Assembly (NCBI GenBank): GCA_900547475.1
Contig: URGW01000024.1
Span: 1 to 57,359 of the forward strand
Source of the DNA: an uncultured Clostridium sp.
Lineage (GTDB): Bacteria; Bacillota; Clostridia; Clostridiales; Clostridiaceae
Direction of reading: 5' to 3'
Length of the DNA stretch: 57,359 bases
Position 1 is the first letter of the stretch. Every line of letters starts with the position of its first letter. Shown here piece by piece: positions 8,335 to 16,978 of the stretch. The notes under the pieces are model-generated. The model did no database searches. It had not been told where the DNA came from and was given only the letters and a program-made list of their open reading frames with translations. Position numbers and translations under genes: made by a program.

Positions 8335-9297
8335 TTAATGATTCTTCATAGTTGTAAAGAAGTTTCTTTTTATTAACAAAAATTCTTCCATATCATTTAA
8401 AAATTGAAGTAATTGAGCTCTACTTTCAAACTCTTCTCTAGTCTTTGGTAGTTCCATTTTCTTAAATTCAATTCTTAAAATCTCTAAATCCATTAATAAG
8501 GATTTACAATCATTCATTTCACTTATATTTTCTGATACACACAAAGTAAAATCAGCCATAACATTCATTTGTTCAACAGGTATATTAAATCTTTGGAAAT
8601 GTAATCTCATCCTTTTTATTGTATCAAATTGATTAATTCTCATATTTATATAATCAGTATAATATGATGAACTTTTAAAAAACTGATTATTCACTATTTT
8701 ATAAGCAGTTTCCTTACTTGTATATAGTCGTTCTTCGACTGCATTTATAAGCTTTTGTTCATCAATATCTACTGCATGAGTTATTAATGACTTGGACATT
8801 TTGTTTATTATAATTCTATAATGTTCTTCAATCCACTCTTTATCATCTTTAAATTTATCTTCAAGAGAAGGCATGAAAATGTTAGCAATTGCAGCTACCC
8901 CTATTCCAATTATCATTAATAATACTTCATTAAAAATTAATTCAATTGTTATATTATTTGCAACTAAAAAATGCGTTGATAGAACTACCGCTGGAACCAT
9001 TCCCTCTTGTGCTTTTAATCTTGAAGTAAGTGGTATTAAAACTATTAAAAATAATCCAAAGATTAATGTTCCATTTCCTAATAAACTATATAACATTACT
9101 GATAATAAAATTCCCATACTACAGGCAATTATTCTTTTATAGCTAATAATTAATGCTTTTTTTCTAGTATCTTGTATACTTAATATAGCAATAACAGCTC
9201 CAACTGTTGCATATTGTAACCCTAATGCATTTCCTATAAGCAATGCTATAGTTGCTGATATTGACATTTTAAACGCTAAATTATATATATACTTCAT
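8335..9297 (-). CDS. Aromatic acid exporter family protein (ArAE_1/DUF939-like)
   Basis: 320 residues. The N-terminal half has about six hydrophobic segments (for example MSISATIALLIGNALGLQYA, GILLSVMLYSLL, VLLMIIGIGVAAIANIFMP); the C-terminal half is soluble and helical (about 170-320). This is the layout of the ArAE_1 family (formerly DUF939), related to FUSC efflux proteins; the substrate is unknown. It sits 53 nt downstream of a PadR gene and is very likely in its operon, which fits PadR control of efflux or aromatic-acid stress genes. Confidence 0.82.
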   Translation of the reverse strand: MKYIYNLAFKMSISATIALLIGNALGLQYATVGAVIAILSIQDTRKKALIISYKRIIACSMGILLSVMLYSLLGNGTLIFGLFLIVLIPLTSRLKAQEGMVPAVVLSTHFLVANNITIELIFNEVLLMIIGIGVAAIANIFMPSLEDKFKDDKEWIEEHYRIIINKMSKSLITHAVDIDEQKLINAVEERLYTSKETAYKIVNNQFFKSSSYYTDYINMRINQFDTIKRMRLHFQRFNIPVEQMNVMADFTLCVSENISEMNDCKSLLMDLEILRIEFKKMELPKTREEFESRAQLLQFLNDMEEFLLIKRNFFTTMKNH

Positions 9298-9350
9298 TAT
9301 TCTCTCTATTAATTTCCTTTTCTCTTAAATTATTTTTCTTTAAAAGATCT

Positions 9351-9689
9351 CTACATTCTTTTCTCATCTGAAACCCCTGCCATCAATGTACATATTGCTT
9401 TACTTAATTCTAACCAATCACTTTTAAATTGTTTTAGTGATTCTTTACCCTTTTCAGTTAACCTATAATACTTTCTTTTTGGCCCACTATTAGAATCTCT
9501 TAATGTAGCAGTAATCAACTCATTTTTTTGAAGTCGTAATATTATTGGGTAAATAGTTCCTTCTGAAATTTCTCCAAATCCATATTTACTCAATTTATTA
9601 GAAATTTCATAAGCATAAGTTTCCTGTATATTAATAACTTCTAAAATACATCCTTCTAGTAATCCTTTTAACATTTGTGATGGAATCAT
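9351..9689 (-). CDS. PadR-family transcriptional regulator
   Basis: 112 residues. Winged-helix domain with PadR hallmarks: LEGCILEVINIQETYAYEI, then GEISEGTIYPIILRLQKNELI and GPKRKYYRLTEKGKE, plus a short C-terminal dimerisation helix. The start follows GAGGTGA. The promoter (9729-9758) overlaps an inverted repeat, so autorepression and co-regulation of the downstream ArAE exporter are expected. Confidence 0.92.
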   Translation of the reverse strand: MIPSQMLKGLLEGCILEVINIQETYAYEISNKLSKYGFGEISEGTIYPIILRLQKNELITATLRDSNSGPKRKYYRLTEKGKESLKQFKSDWLELSKAICTLMAGVSDEKRM

Positions 9690-9705
9690 TTTTTCACCTC
9701 ACTAT

Positions 9706-9758
9706 CTTGTAATGCATTATTCTACTATATTGTATTACAAGACATATATTTTTGTCAA
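9706..9758 (-). promoter_or_regulatory. padR promoter with overlapping operator
   Basis: Minus strand: -35 TTGACA (9758-9753), 18-nt spacer, -10 TACAAT (9734-9729). An inverted repeat, CTTGTAAT (9706-9713) and ATTACAAG (9734-9741), covers the -10 region and the start of transcription. It is a likely PadR site; the ligand is unknown. Confidence 0.7.
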
Positions 9759-9840
9759 TTTCTATGAAAATATCTTATCTTCAATTATAATATCTATATT
9801 TTATTAATTATTCACAGTTTTTTAATGTAATTTCCTAAAG

Positions 9841-9895
9841 AATAAAAAAATAACACCTTAAAGCTACATCTTCATACTGTAACTTTAAGGTGTTA
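9841..9895 (-). terminator. Intrinsic terminator after bglP
   Basis: 13-bp arms, TAACACCTTAAAG (9851-9863) and CTTTAAGGTGTTA (9883-9895). On the minus strand they are followed by a run of T (plus-strand A-run 9844-9850), just past the end of the PTS gene. Confidence 0.85.
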
Positions 9896-9912
9896 TGATT
9901 AGCAATTATAAA

Positions 9913-11775
9913 CTATATTACTACTGTTAATAAATCTTCTTTAAAATCTATTTGCTTTTTATCGATTTCTACAACATCTAAATAATTATCTGAGTTTGTT
10001 ATGATTACTGGTGTAATTAAAGAATATCCTTCTTTTTCAATTGCATTAATATCAAACTCTACTAAAGTCTGTCCTTTTTTAATTGTATCTCCTTGTTTAG
10101 CTTTTAATGTGAAGTGTTTTCCTTCTAATTTTACAGTATCCATACCAACATGTATTAATATTTCTGCTCCATTATTAGTTGTGATTCCCATAGCGTGTCC
10201 TGTTGGGAATAGTGTTGTAAGTATTCCATCTGCTGGAGCTACAACTTTACCCTCTGTTGGTATTATTGCTATCCCTTTACCTAATGCACCACAAGCAAAT
10301 GCTTCATCTTCAACATTTTTTAGTTCTGTTAATTTTCCTTTTAATGGGCTTGAAATAACTTCTTGTTTAACTAATGTATTTTCACTATTTTGTGAAGCAT
10401 CTGTATTAGAATTATCATCTTCCATATCCTTTGGATCTAATTTTACAAATAACATTGCTAAAAATCCTAAAATTAAACCTGCTGCCATTGCTATAACAAC
10501 TCCATAAAATCCTTTGTCAGGTCCATTTGGTCCTATAAAGTTCGGTAAAACAAATATTCCTAAACCACCTGGCATATATTTTTTAGATTCAAAGAAACCA
10601 AGGATACCTCCTGTAACTGCACCTATTATACAGCTTACTATAAATGGTTTTTTTCTTGGTAATGTAATACCATAAATTGCTGGTTCAGTAACACCAAAGA
10701 ATCCTGAAATGATTGATGGAACACATAATGATTTTAATTTCTTATTTTTTGCTTTTAATGCTATTGCTAAAACTACACCTGTTTGTGCAAAACATATTGC
10801 AACTGAAGTAGCTACAATTGGGTCGTATCCTAAAACTGAGAAATTATTCATTGCTATTGGAACTAATCCCCAATGTAAACCAAACATAATAAATATTTGA
10901 TAGAATCCACCGATAAATAAACCTGCTATAGTTGAATTTAAATTATAAATTGCTAATGTTATATTTCCTAATATTTCACTAGCATATGATGATACTGGTC
11001 CTATCACTAAGAAAGTAACAGGAACTACTACTACTAAAGTTAACATTGGAACAATAAAAGTTTTAACAATATCTGGAATAATCTTCTTAAATAACTTTTC
11101 AACATAAGATGCAAATACAATCGCAATTATAATTGGAATAACAGTTGAAGTATAACCGCCTGAAGGCATTATAACTGGAATACCAAAGAATTCAATTGTC
11201 TTACCTGCAATACCTGTTATTGTAGGATGAACAAGAGATGCACCTATTGCCATAGCTACAAATTGACTTACATTAAACTTCTTAGCTGCTGTAAGTCCTA
11301 AGAATATTGGAAAGAAATAAAATAAGCTATCTCCAATTGTTTGTAGTATAGTGTAAGCACCACTTTCATTGCTTAACCATCCCAAAGCAACAAACATTGC
11401 TAAAAATCCTTTAATCATACCAGTTGCGGCTAATACTCCAAGTACTGGTTGAAAAACTCCTGATATAATATCAATTAATTTATCAAAAGTCTTCATCTTT
11501 TCTGGAGAATTATTTCCTGACCCTTCAGAAAGTCCTGCAACCGCAACTACATCTGCATAAACATCTGGAACATGATTTCCTATAACTACCTGATACTGTC
11601 CACTACTTTGAACAACTGTAACTACACCATCCATATTTTTCAATACATCTGTGTTGGCCTTTTTTTCATCTTTTAACTTAAAACGTAATCTAGTTATACA
11701 ATGCGTTAAACCACTAACGTTTTCTTTACCTCCAACATTCTTAATTATTTCTTTTGCAAGATTTTCGTATTTCAT
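9913..11775 (-). CDS. bglP: Beta-glucoside PTS transporter, EIIBCA
   Basis: 620 residues from the ATG at 11775 (AGGGAG upstream); the in-frame TTG at 11781 is too close to that site. Domain order is IIB (about 1-85, phosphorylated Cys26 in THCITRLRF), IIC membrane domain (about 105-440) and IIA (about 480-620, phospho-His near 542 in ILIHVGMDTV). It imports beta-glucosides and phosphorylates them, using phosphate from HPr via IIA and IIB. The neighbouring GH1 enzyme would cleave the product and LicT would sense it. Expression is controlled by the RAT/terminator switch at 11816-11903. The exact sugar is not determined. Confidence 0.93.
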   Translation of the reverse strand: MKYENLAKEIIKNVGGKENVSGLTHCITRLRFKLKDEKKANTDVLKNMDGVVTVVQSSGQYQVVIGNHVPDVYADVVAVAGLSEGSGNNSPEKMKTFDKLIDIISGVFQPVLGVLAATGMIKGFLAMFVALGWLSNESGAYTILQTIGDSLFYFFPIFLGLTAAKKFNVSQFVAMAIGASLVHPTITGIAGKTIEFFGIPVIMPSGGYTSTVIPIIIAIVFASYVEKLFKKIIPDIVKTFIVPMLTLVVVVPVTFLVIGPVSSYASEILGNITLAIYNLNSTIAGLFIGGFYQIFIMFGLHWGLVPIAMNNFSVLGYDPIVATSVAICFAQTGVVLAIALKAKNKKLKSLCVPSIISGFFGVTEPAIYGITLPRKKPFIVSCIIGAVTGGILGFFESKKYMPGGLGIFVLPNFIGPNGPDKGFYGVVIAMAAGLILGFLAMLFVKLDPKDMEDDNSNTDASQNSENTLVKQEVISSPLKGKLTELKNVEDEAFACGALGKGIAIIPTEGKVVAPADGILTTLFPTGHAMGITTNNGAEILIHVGMDTVKLEGKHFTLKAKQGDTIKKGQTLVEFDINAIEKEGYSLITPVIITNSDNYLDVVEIDKKQIDFKEDLLTVVI

Positions 11776-11815
11776 AAGCAATCGCTCCCTTTAAATTAAT
11801 CATAATCTTATATAT

Positions 11816-11903
11816 AAAAAAGCAAGACCTAAAGTTTAATAATACTTAAATTACTTTTGTATTTTTAAACCTATGGTCTTGCCTGATTTAACAGTAACAA
11901 TCC
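11816..11903 (-). promoter_or_regulatory. RAT antiterminator and terminator ahead of bglP
   Basis: Minus strand: a RAT sequence starting GGATTGTTACTG and ending GGCAAGACC (11903-11875) overlaps the first arm of a terminator (GGCAAGACC with GGTCTTGC at 11829-11822) followed by TTTTT. This is the classical target of BglG/LicT proteins, which stabilise the RAT hairpin and let transcription pass. No separate promoter is seen between licT and this site, so readthrough from licT is likely. Confidence 0.9.
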
Positions 11904-11925
11904 TAAATATTTAATTATTTTTATA

Positions 11926-12756
11926 TTATCTATTTACAATACGCTTAATATGAAGTGTCAAATAAAGCTGTTCTTCATAACTTAATTCTATATTTAAATA
12001 TTTTTCTATCTTAAGCATACATTTATAAGCATCTTTATATTTTTCCTTTACTTGTTGTAAAAGAAAGTCTTCATTTTCATTTCTATACTGTGTTTTATTA
12101 TTAAGTCTTTTAAAGAAAAATCTTAAATGAGTAATAAACCTTTCATAGTTTAAAGAGTGTTCATCTAATTCAATATCATATGTGTATTTTACAATATTTA
12201 GTATATCCTGAATCTTTTTGGTCATACTATAAGCAATATCAGTTTTATCGCTTTTTCCATTAATCTGAGCTGTTATCAAGTGAAGTGCAATATTTCCGGC
12301 TTCTTCTTCATTAATCTTTTTACCAAGCTCACTTTCAATAAACTCTAAAGCCTTTAATCCAATATTATATTCTTTAGGATAAAACTTTTTTATTTCCCAA
12401 ATCAATATATTTGGTCTTTCTATTCCTTCATCAAATAATTTTAATGTATAACTTATATGATCAGTTAATGTTACATAAATATAATCATTAAGTTCACAGT
12501 TTAACATGTTCTTAGCATATTCCACAATATCATAGCACAATGATATTTGTTCTGTAGGTATGTGTTCTAAAATCATTTTAAACTTTTCTAAAGTGTCCTT
12601 TTCCTTTAAAATAAAAGTTTTTTCTATTAATGATTCATCTACTTCATCGCCAATTTTTTTTCTAAATGCAAGCCCACATCCAATGATAACAGCATCTCGT
12701 CCATTGTCTTCTTTAACCATAACTGCATTGTTGTTAAAAATTTTATCTATCTTCAA
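11926..12756 (-). CDS. licT: BglG/LicT-family transcriptional antiterminator
   Basis: 276 residues, probably from a TTG start (TTG AAG ATA) after GAGGTGA; no in-frame ATG is better placed. RNA-binding CAT domain (about 1-55), then two PRD domains. The four regulatory histidines are visible in LTDHISYTL, NIALHLITAQ, ITHLRFFFKRL and LTLHIKRIV. It would bind the three RAT sites in this locus when the PTS is busy transporting sugar. It lies between bglP and the glucosidase gene and has its own RAT/terminator leader, so it controls itself. Confidence 0.93.
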   Translation of the reverse strand: MKIDKIFNNNAVMVKEDNGRDAVIIGCGLAFRKKIGDEVDESLIEKTFILKEKDTLEKFKMILEHIPTEQISLCYDIVEYAKNMLNCELNDYIYVTLTDHISYTLKLFDEGIERPNILIWEIKKFYPKEYNIGLKALEFIESELGKKINEEEAGNIALHLITAQINGKSDKTDIAYSMTKKIQDILNIVKYTYDIELDEHSLNYERFITHLRFFFKRLNNKTQYRNENEDFLLQQVKEKYKDAYKCMLKIEKYLNIELSYEEQLYLTLHIKRIVNR

Positions 12757-12799
12757 TGCACATCACCTCATACTCTATTCTATACTTGACTATGTTTAA

Positions 12800-12887
12800 A
12801 AATAAAAACCTCAATTAATTATAAGAAATAAATATCATATTTCTTATAATTAATTAAGGTGTAGCCTGATCGAATCAGTAACAATCC
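12800..12887 (-). promoter_or_regulatory. RAT antiterminator and terminator ahead of licT
   Basis: Minus strand: a RAT beginning GGATTGTTACTGATTCG and ending AGGCTACACC (12887-12858), then a 17-bp terminator hairpin (AATTAATTATAAGAAAT arm 12813-12829, partner 12839-12855) and GGTTTTTATTTTT. The RAT end overlaps the outer part of the hairpin. Confidence 0.87.
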
Positions 12888-12918
12888 CAAGTTAATGTAA
12901 TCGTTTATTTTCAATTTC

Positions 12919-12947
12919 ATCATACTTTTTTTATGATAACTTGTCAA
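12919..12947 (-). promoter_or_regulatory. licT promoter
   Basis: Minus strand: -35 TTGACA (12947-12942), 17-nt spacer, -10 TATGAT (12924-12919), about 30 nt ahead of the licT RAT. The rest of the gap to the glucosidase stop at 13079 is AT-rich with nothing else recognised. Confidence 0.75.
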
Positions 12948-13078
12948 TACTTTTTTTTATAAATTTATATGCTTTCGTCAAAAAACTTTCAAAACTCGCT
13001 TTTATTTTGCATGACTATAATTTGTTCTTCATTTTTAAATCAGCTTTTAAAATATAATAGAGTTTAATATTAAGTAAG

Positions 13079-14512
13079 TTATAGTTCTTCTCCATTAGTT
13101 TTTATTACATTTTTGTACCATTCAAATGATTTTTTCTTCTTTCTGTCCAATGTACCTTCTCCAGCATTATCCTTATCTACATAAATAAAGCCATATCTCT
13201 TTTGCATTTCACCAGTACTTGCACTTACAAGGTCAATACATCCCCAAGGAGTATACCCAATTAAGTCTACGCCATCTTTAACTGCTTCCTTCATTTGAAT
13301 TATATGATCCTTTAAATATTCAATACGATAATCATCATTAATTGATCCGTCTTCTTCAACTTTATCAAAAGCACCAAGACCATTTTCAACTACCATAAGA
13401 GGGATATTGTATCTTCCATACAATTTATTTAAAACATACCTTAATCCTTTAGGATCAATCTGCCATCCCCAATCACTTGCTTTAAGATATGGATTTTTAA
13501 TTCCACTAACTAAATTTCCTGAAACTTTGTCTTTTCCACACTCTGCTGATTCACAGTTACTCATATAATAACTGAATGTATAATAATCTACTGTTCCTTC
13601 TTTTAAAATCTTCTTATCTTCTTCAGTTATATCTAAAACAATATTATTTTCTTCAAAATATCTCTTAGCAAAGAAAGGATATTCACCTCTAACATGTACA
13701 TCTCCACAAAAATCATTTGCCAATTGATCCATCTTCTGTGTAAGTAATATATCATCTGGATTACATGTATAAGGATATTTTGTCATATAGGCAAGAATAC
13801 AGCCTATTTTAAAATCTTTATTAATACTATGGCCAAGCTTTACAGCTTTTGCACTTGCTACAAATTGATGGTGAAGTGCTTGAAAACGAATCTGCTTATT
13901 ATCATTTGGGTGTAAAAGGTCTTCTGTTCCTTCATTTAAAATACCAAGACTAAGATATCCTCCTACTGGCTTTGTACCACAATTAATTTCATTAAATGTA
14001 AGCCAGTATTTAACTTTATCCTTATATCTGTTAAATATTACGTTGCAGTAGTTAACAAAAAAATCTATTACATCTCTTGAAGCCCATCCATTATATTTTT
14101 TAGTTAAATTAAAAGGCATCTCATAATGTGAAATAGTAACTAATGGCTCTATATTATATTTTTTTAATTCATCAAAAACATCATCATAAAACTTTAATCC
14201 TGCTTCATTAGGTTCTTTATCATCACCATTAGGGAATATACGTGTCCATGCTATAGACATTCTAAATACCTTAAAGCCCATTTCTGCAAATAACCTAATA
14301 TCCTCTTTATATCTGTGGTAAAAATCAATAGCTTCATGACTTGGATAATTTAATCCATAAATAGTTTCTTTAGTAATTTTACGTGGCATAGCGTGAGTTC
14401 CTGCTGTCAGCATATCACTTGTACTTATACCTTTTCCATCTAAATTCCATCCACCCTCAAATTGGTTAGCAGCTGTAGCACCGCCCCATAAAAAATCCTT
14501 ACTGAATCCCAT
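13079..14512 (-). CDS. 6-phospho-beta-glucosidase (GH1)
   Basis: 477 residues, GH1 family. N-terminal FLWGGATAANQFEGG, the acid/base Glu in TFNEIN (near residue 173) and the nucleophile Glu in VVENGLG (near residue 375) are all present; ends in the usual YGFIYVDKDN.. region. It cleaves phosphorylated beta-glucosides delivered by the PTS next door to glucose-6-phosphate plus aglycone or glucose. The start follows AAGGAGG. It is the first gene of the locus, with its own promoter and RAT/terminator. Confidence 0.93.
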   Translation of the reverse strand: MGFSKDFLWGGATAANQFEGGWNLDGKGISTSDMLTAGTHAMPRKITKETIYGLNYPSHEAIDFYHRYKEDIRLFAEMGFKVFRMSIAWTRIFPNGDDKEPNEAGLKFYDDVFDELKKYNIEPLVTISHYEMPFNLTKKYNGWASRDVIDFFVNYCNVIFNRYKDKVKYWLTFNEINCGTKPVGGYLSLGILNEGTEDLLHPNDNKQIRFQALHHQFVASAKAVKLGHSINKDFKIGCILAYMTKYPYTCNPDDILLTQKMDQLANDFCGDVHVRGEYPFFAKRYFEENNIVLDITEEDKKILKEGTVDYYTFSYYMSNCESAECGKDKVSGNLVSGIKNPYLKASDWGWQIDPKGLRYVLNKLYGRYNIPLMVVENGLGAFDKVEEDGSINDDYRIEYLKDHIIQMKEAVKDGVDLIGYTPWGCIDLVSASTGEMQKRYGFIYVDKDNAGEGTLDRKKKKSFEWYKNVIKTNGEEL

Positions 14513-14595
14513 AGAATGTTCCTCCTTAGTTCAAATAGTTTAAATAGTTTAAATAATTTAAATATACTTAGATTTACAAATTAAAATTATTTATT

Positions 14596-14699
14596 TAAAA
14601 ATAAAAGACCCATTTGTAGAGATATAAGCAATTGCACAAAATGCATTCCTTATAAACTCATACAAATAGGTCTAGCTTATCTTTCAACAATAACCATCC
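14596..14699 (-). promoter_or_regulatory. RAT-like antiterminator and terminator ahead of the GH1 gene
   Basis: Minus strand: a degenerate RAT starting GGATGGTTATTGTTG and ending AAGCTAGACC (14699-14669). It overlaps a terminator whose arms are AGACCTATTTGTA and TACAAATGGGTCT (plus 14661-14673 and 14606-14618), followed by TTTATTTTT. Changes from the usual GGATTGTTACTG are visible but both arms of the switch are kept. Confidence 0.8.
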
Positions 14700-14714
14700 A
14701 CTTGTTATATTCAC

Positions 14715-14751
14715 ATAATAAAACATTCCAAACACTTTGTCAACGATTTCT
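14715..14751 (-). promoter_or_regulatory. Promoter of the GH1 gene with a possible CcpA cre site
   Basis: Minus strand: -35 TTGACA (14743-14738), 17-nt spacer, -10 TATTAT (14720-14715), ending just before the RAT. AGAAATCGTTGACA (14751-14738) overlaps the -35 and fits the cre consensus TGNAANCGNNNNCA except at the first base. Catabolite repression is therefore plausible but unproven. Confidence 0.6.
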
Positions 14752-14804
14752 CCAATTTATCTTTTATACTTTTTCTTCTTTTGTTGAAGTTAAAAATTTT
14801 AATG

Positions 14805-15176
14805 TTACTCATATAATTTTTCAAATATCATCCACTTATTATCTATATTCAATAATATTTGTCCATCCTGTGTCCCTATTTGATATCCATATCCTTTTCC
14901 AAAATTAGACTGATTATTTGCATTAGGTATATCATATTGGTTAACCATAGATATTATTTCTCCATCCATTGTTCCACATTTCATTGGTATTGTATTTTCT
15001 CTTTCAGTGTTATAGTACAACTCGTCATTTACCATAACTAACTGTTTTAAATTTTCATAATAATATTTATTATCTTCCTGTGTATTTAATTTTGTAGTAT
15101 TGTAATATGTTTTACCACAGCCAATAAAAATAAAAACTATTGTTATTACACATAACGCAAAACTTAATTTTTTCAA
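14805..15176 (-). CDS. Small lipoprotein, unknown function
   Basis: 123 residues from a TTG start (TTG AAA AAA) behind a strong GGAGGGAGGG site. Signal peptide with lipobox IGC (Cys20). The mature part is polar with a repeated GYQIGTQDGQ-like region near the C-terminus. No family is recognised. It is the first of a run of small minus-strand lipoprotein and membrane genes, two of which are broken. Confidence 0.7.
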   Translation of the reverse strand: MKKLSFALCVITIVFIFIGCGKTYYNTTKLNTQEDNKYYYENLKQLVMVNDELYYNTERENTIPMKCGTMDGEIISMVNQYDIPNANNQSNFGKGYGYQIGTQDGQILLNIDNKWMIFEKLYE

Positions 15177-15268
15177 ATTTTATCCCTCCCTCCATTTTTA
15201 AATTATATATATTTAACTTATATAAAGTAGCTCGTCTTGTAATACATTTACTCATAATAAATTATTCG

Positions 15269-15373
15269 TTATTTAGTATTAATATTCTTAAGAAATTTTA
15301 TAATATAAAATATGCCTAATCCAATTAATACTAATATTATAATTGGTAAGAAATATGTTAATACCTCTATCAT
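15269..15373 (-). CDS. 34-residue single-span membrane protein
   Basis: A short frame with ATG at 15373, preceded by AGGAGAG at 5-nt spacing, encoding one strongly hydrophobic helix (LTYFLPIIILVLIGLGIFYI) and a short charged tail (KFLKNINTK). It is too small to classify. The ribosome binding site and clean membrane helix argue for a real gene in this AT-rich stretch, but chance cannot be ruled out. Confidence 0.45.
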   Translation of the reverse strand: MIEVLTYFLPIIILVLIGLGIFYIIKFLKNINTK

Positions 15374-15451
15374 AACTACTCTCCTATACAAAAAATATAA
15401 TATAAATACTAATTAAAATTCATTGATAAAACTATGAAATAACAATTTTAT

Positions 15452-15795
15452 TCAATTTAATCTAATTGGTAAATTGAAAATTTGTAAATCAATTCCTTTA
15501 GTCCTTCTATAAATATCACTTATTCCAAATAAAGCTAATATCAAAGATACAACAATAATAGAAATATCTGTTGCTGAAACAGACTACATAAAATAATCGA
15601 CAGCTCTTAGTCCATAAAATGTAGCAAACGTATCTAAGATAATGTACCAATAAACAATAATCCACATACAAGAAAGATTATTTATATTTATAATAACTTC
15701 ATATTCCAAACAAGTATCCCTAATACTCCACCTAATGTTAAGCATAATAATAACCAACTTATCTTATTAGAATTTACGCTTATTTTTTTATCCAT
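15452..15795 (-). pseudogene. Broken small membrane protein gene
   Basis: From ATG 15795 the frame reads MDKKISVN.. into a membrane helix (WLLLCLTLGGVLGILV) and stops near 15690. The next frame continues smoothly (LEYEVIININN.. ..TFATFYGLRAVDYFM), hits a TAG at 15584-15586, and goes on (SVSATDISIIVVSLILALFG.. ..RRTKGIDLQIFNLPIRLN) to TGA at 15452. One frameshift plus one stop would restore about 115 residues with two or three membrane helices. No family is recognised. Confidence 0.6.
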
Positions 15796-15869
15796 ATTAA
15801 ATCAACCATTCCTTATATTACTTTAGTTCACCTTAGATTAATATTATTCTTCACTTTAATTAATGCCCA

Positions 15870-16130
15870 TTAGATTAATTCATAATTACAATATGAGCAT
15901 TTATTTATAGTATTAGTGTACTTTCCCTTTGGCAATTTTGCTTTACATTTAGGGCATCTCCAAATAATATTTTCTAAAATTCTAATTCCTATATATCCAC
16001 TAAAGCTAACTATTATCATATTTAAATGTTTTGTTGCAATTCCTATTATTAATCCAATTAAAAATATACTTCCTATAAAAGACACTAAAGCCATTACCTT
16101 CACTCGTGATTTAAAATTAATTTGATTCAT
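15870..16130 (-). CDS. Small membrane protein with C-terminal zinc-ribbon-like motif
   Basis: 86 residues from ATG 16130; a GTG directly before it is an alternative start. Two hydrophobic helices (VMALVSFIGSIFLIGLIIGI and MIIVSFSGYIGIRIL) are followed by a four-Cys zinc-binding pattern: CPKC, then KCSYC near the C-terminus. The ribosome binding site is a G-run (GGGGGGG). The function is unknown; the knuckle probably faces the cytoplasm. Confidence 0.65.
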   Translation of the reverse strand: MNQINFKSRVKVMALVSFIGSIFLIGLIIGIATKHLNMIIVSFSGYIGIRILENIIWRCPKCKAKLPKGKYTNTINKCSYCNYELI

Positions 16131-16317
16131 CACATCCCCCCCAATTTAAACAAAACCTATATTAAATTCTCTCGTCATAAAATACAATTATTCATTAAAA
16201 TCTTGTAGTATAATTATATTTATTACCCATAAAATAATAATTTCATATAATCTATAAATTCCTATTTAACACTCACAATAGTTTTAATATTTTTCATTAA
16301 GCTAAGTTTTTATTAAA

Positions 16318-16765
16318 TCATTTCTTAACCTTATAGATTCCACTATAATTTTCAATGATTAATTCTTTTTGAGATAATGTATTGGTTAATTGCTTTTCTT
16401 CTATTTTTAAATTAATCTTTTTTGTATTTGAAATATAACTATTAGACACTTTAGTGTTGCATAAAGTTCCGTGATTACTCTGTTGAAAGTAAATAAAAAT
16501 CTACACTCTCACTATCCTTGCTATTACTACTATAAAGACTCTTAGATACATCATCAAAAGTTAATGTATTATCATTTGCTAATATTATTAATGTTGTTTC
16601 TTTTTTAGAGTTAGGCATTATTCCACTTAACTCCAATTTATATTTATAGCTCTTTCCTTCTGGGTCTAAATATTTAGAATTATTTGTTATATTATTACAG
16701 CCTATAAGTATAACTATTAAAGTTATACTACACAATATAATAGATAATTGTTTTATAAAAATCAC
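16318..16765 (-). pseudogene. Frameshifted lipoprotein gene
   Basis: The first frame (GTG at 16765, or a nearby non-ATG start) gives a signal peptide with lipobox IGC, then NNITNNSKYLDPEGKSYKY.., and ends early at 16475. In another frame the protein continues past that stop without break (QQSNHGTLCNTKV.. ..KELIIENYSGIYKVKK) to a TGA at 16318. A single-base indel in the T/A-rich run near 16480-16490 would join them into about 145 residues. No family is recognised. Confidence 0.65.
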
Positions 16766-16877
16766 TCCATTCCCAAAACTTATATTTATACAATTATAAC
16801 ATATTTTACAAATTAAATGCTGTTCAATTTGTAGTCTGAAAAAATCTCAAAATACTCACATAATTTTTGAGTTACAA

Positions 16878-16918
16878 CAAAAAACACTGTATATTTATCT
16901 AAATAACACAGTATTTTT
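16878..16918 (-). terminator. Terminator of the cbi operon
   Basis: Arms AAAAACACTGT and ACAGTATTTTT (one mismatch), followed on the minus strand by TTTTTT. It lies 60 nt past the cbiJ stop. Confidence 0.75.
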
Positions 16919-16978
16919 AGTAATTTAATATTTAATTTTATCTTCATAATATATTAAGATTATATTTATTTTATAGCC

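Noticed and set aside
10001..10507. 168-residue plus-strand frame inside bglP
   Set aside because: It is antisense to the IIA and end of the IIC domains, whose residues are fully conserved; no start signal.
12895..12920. CcpA cre site downstream of the licT promoter
   Set aside because: ATAAACGATTACAT resembles the consensus only partly; too weak to list.
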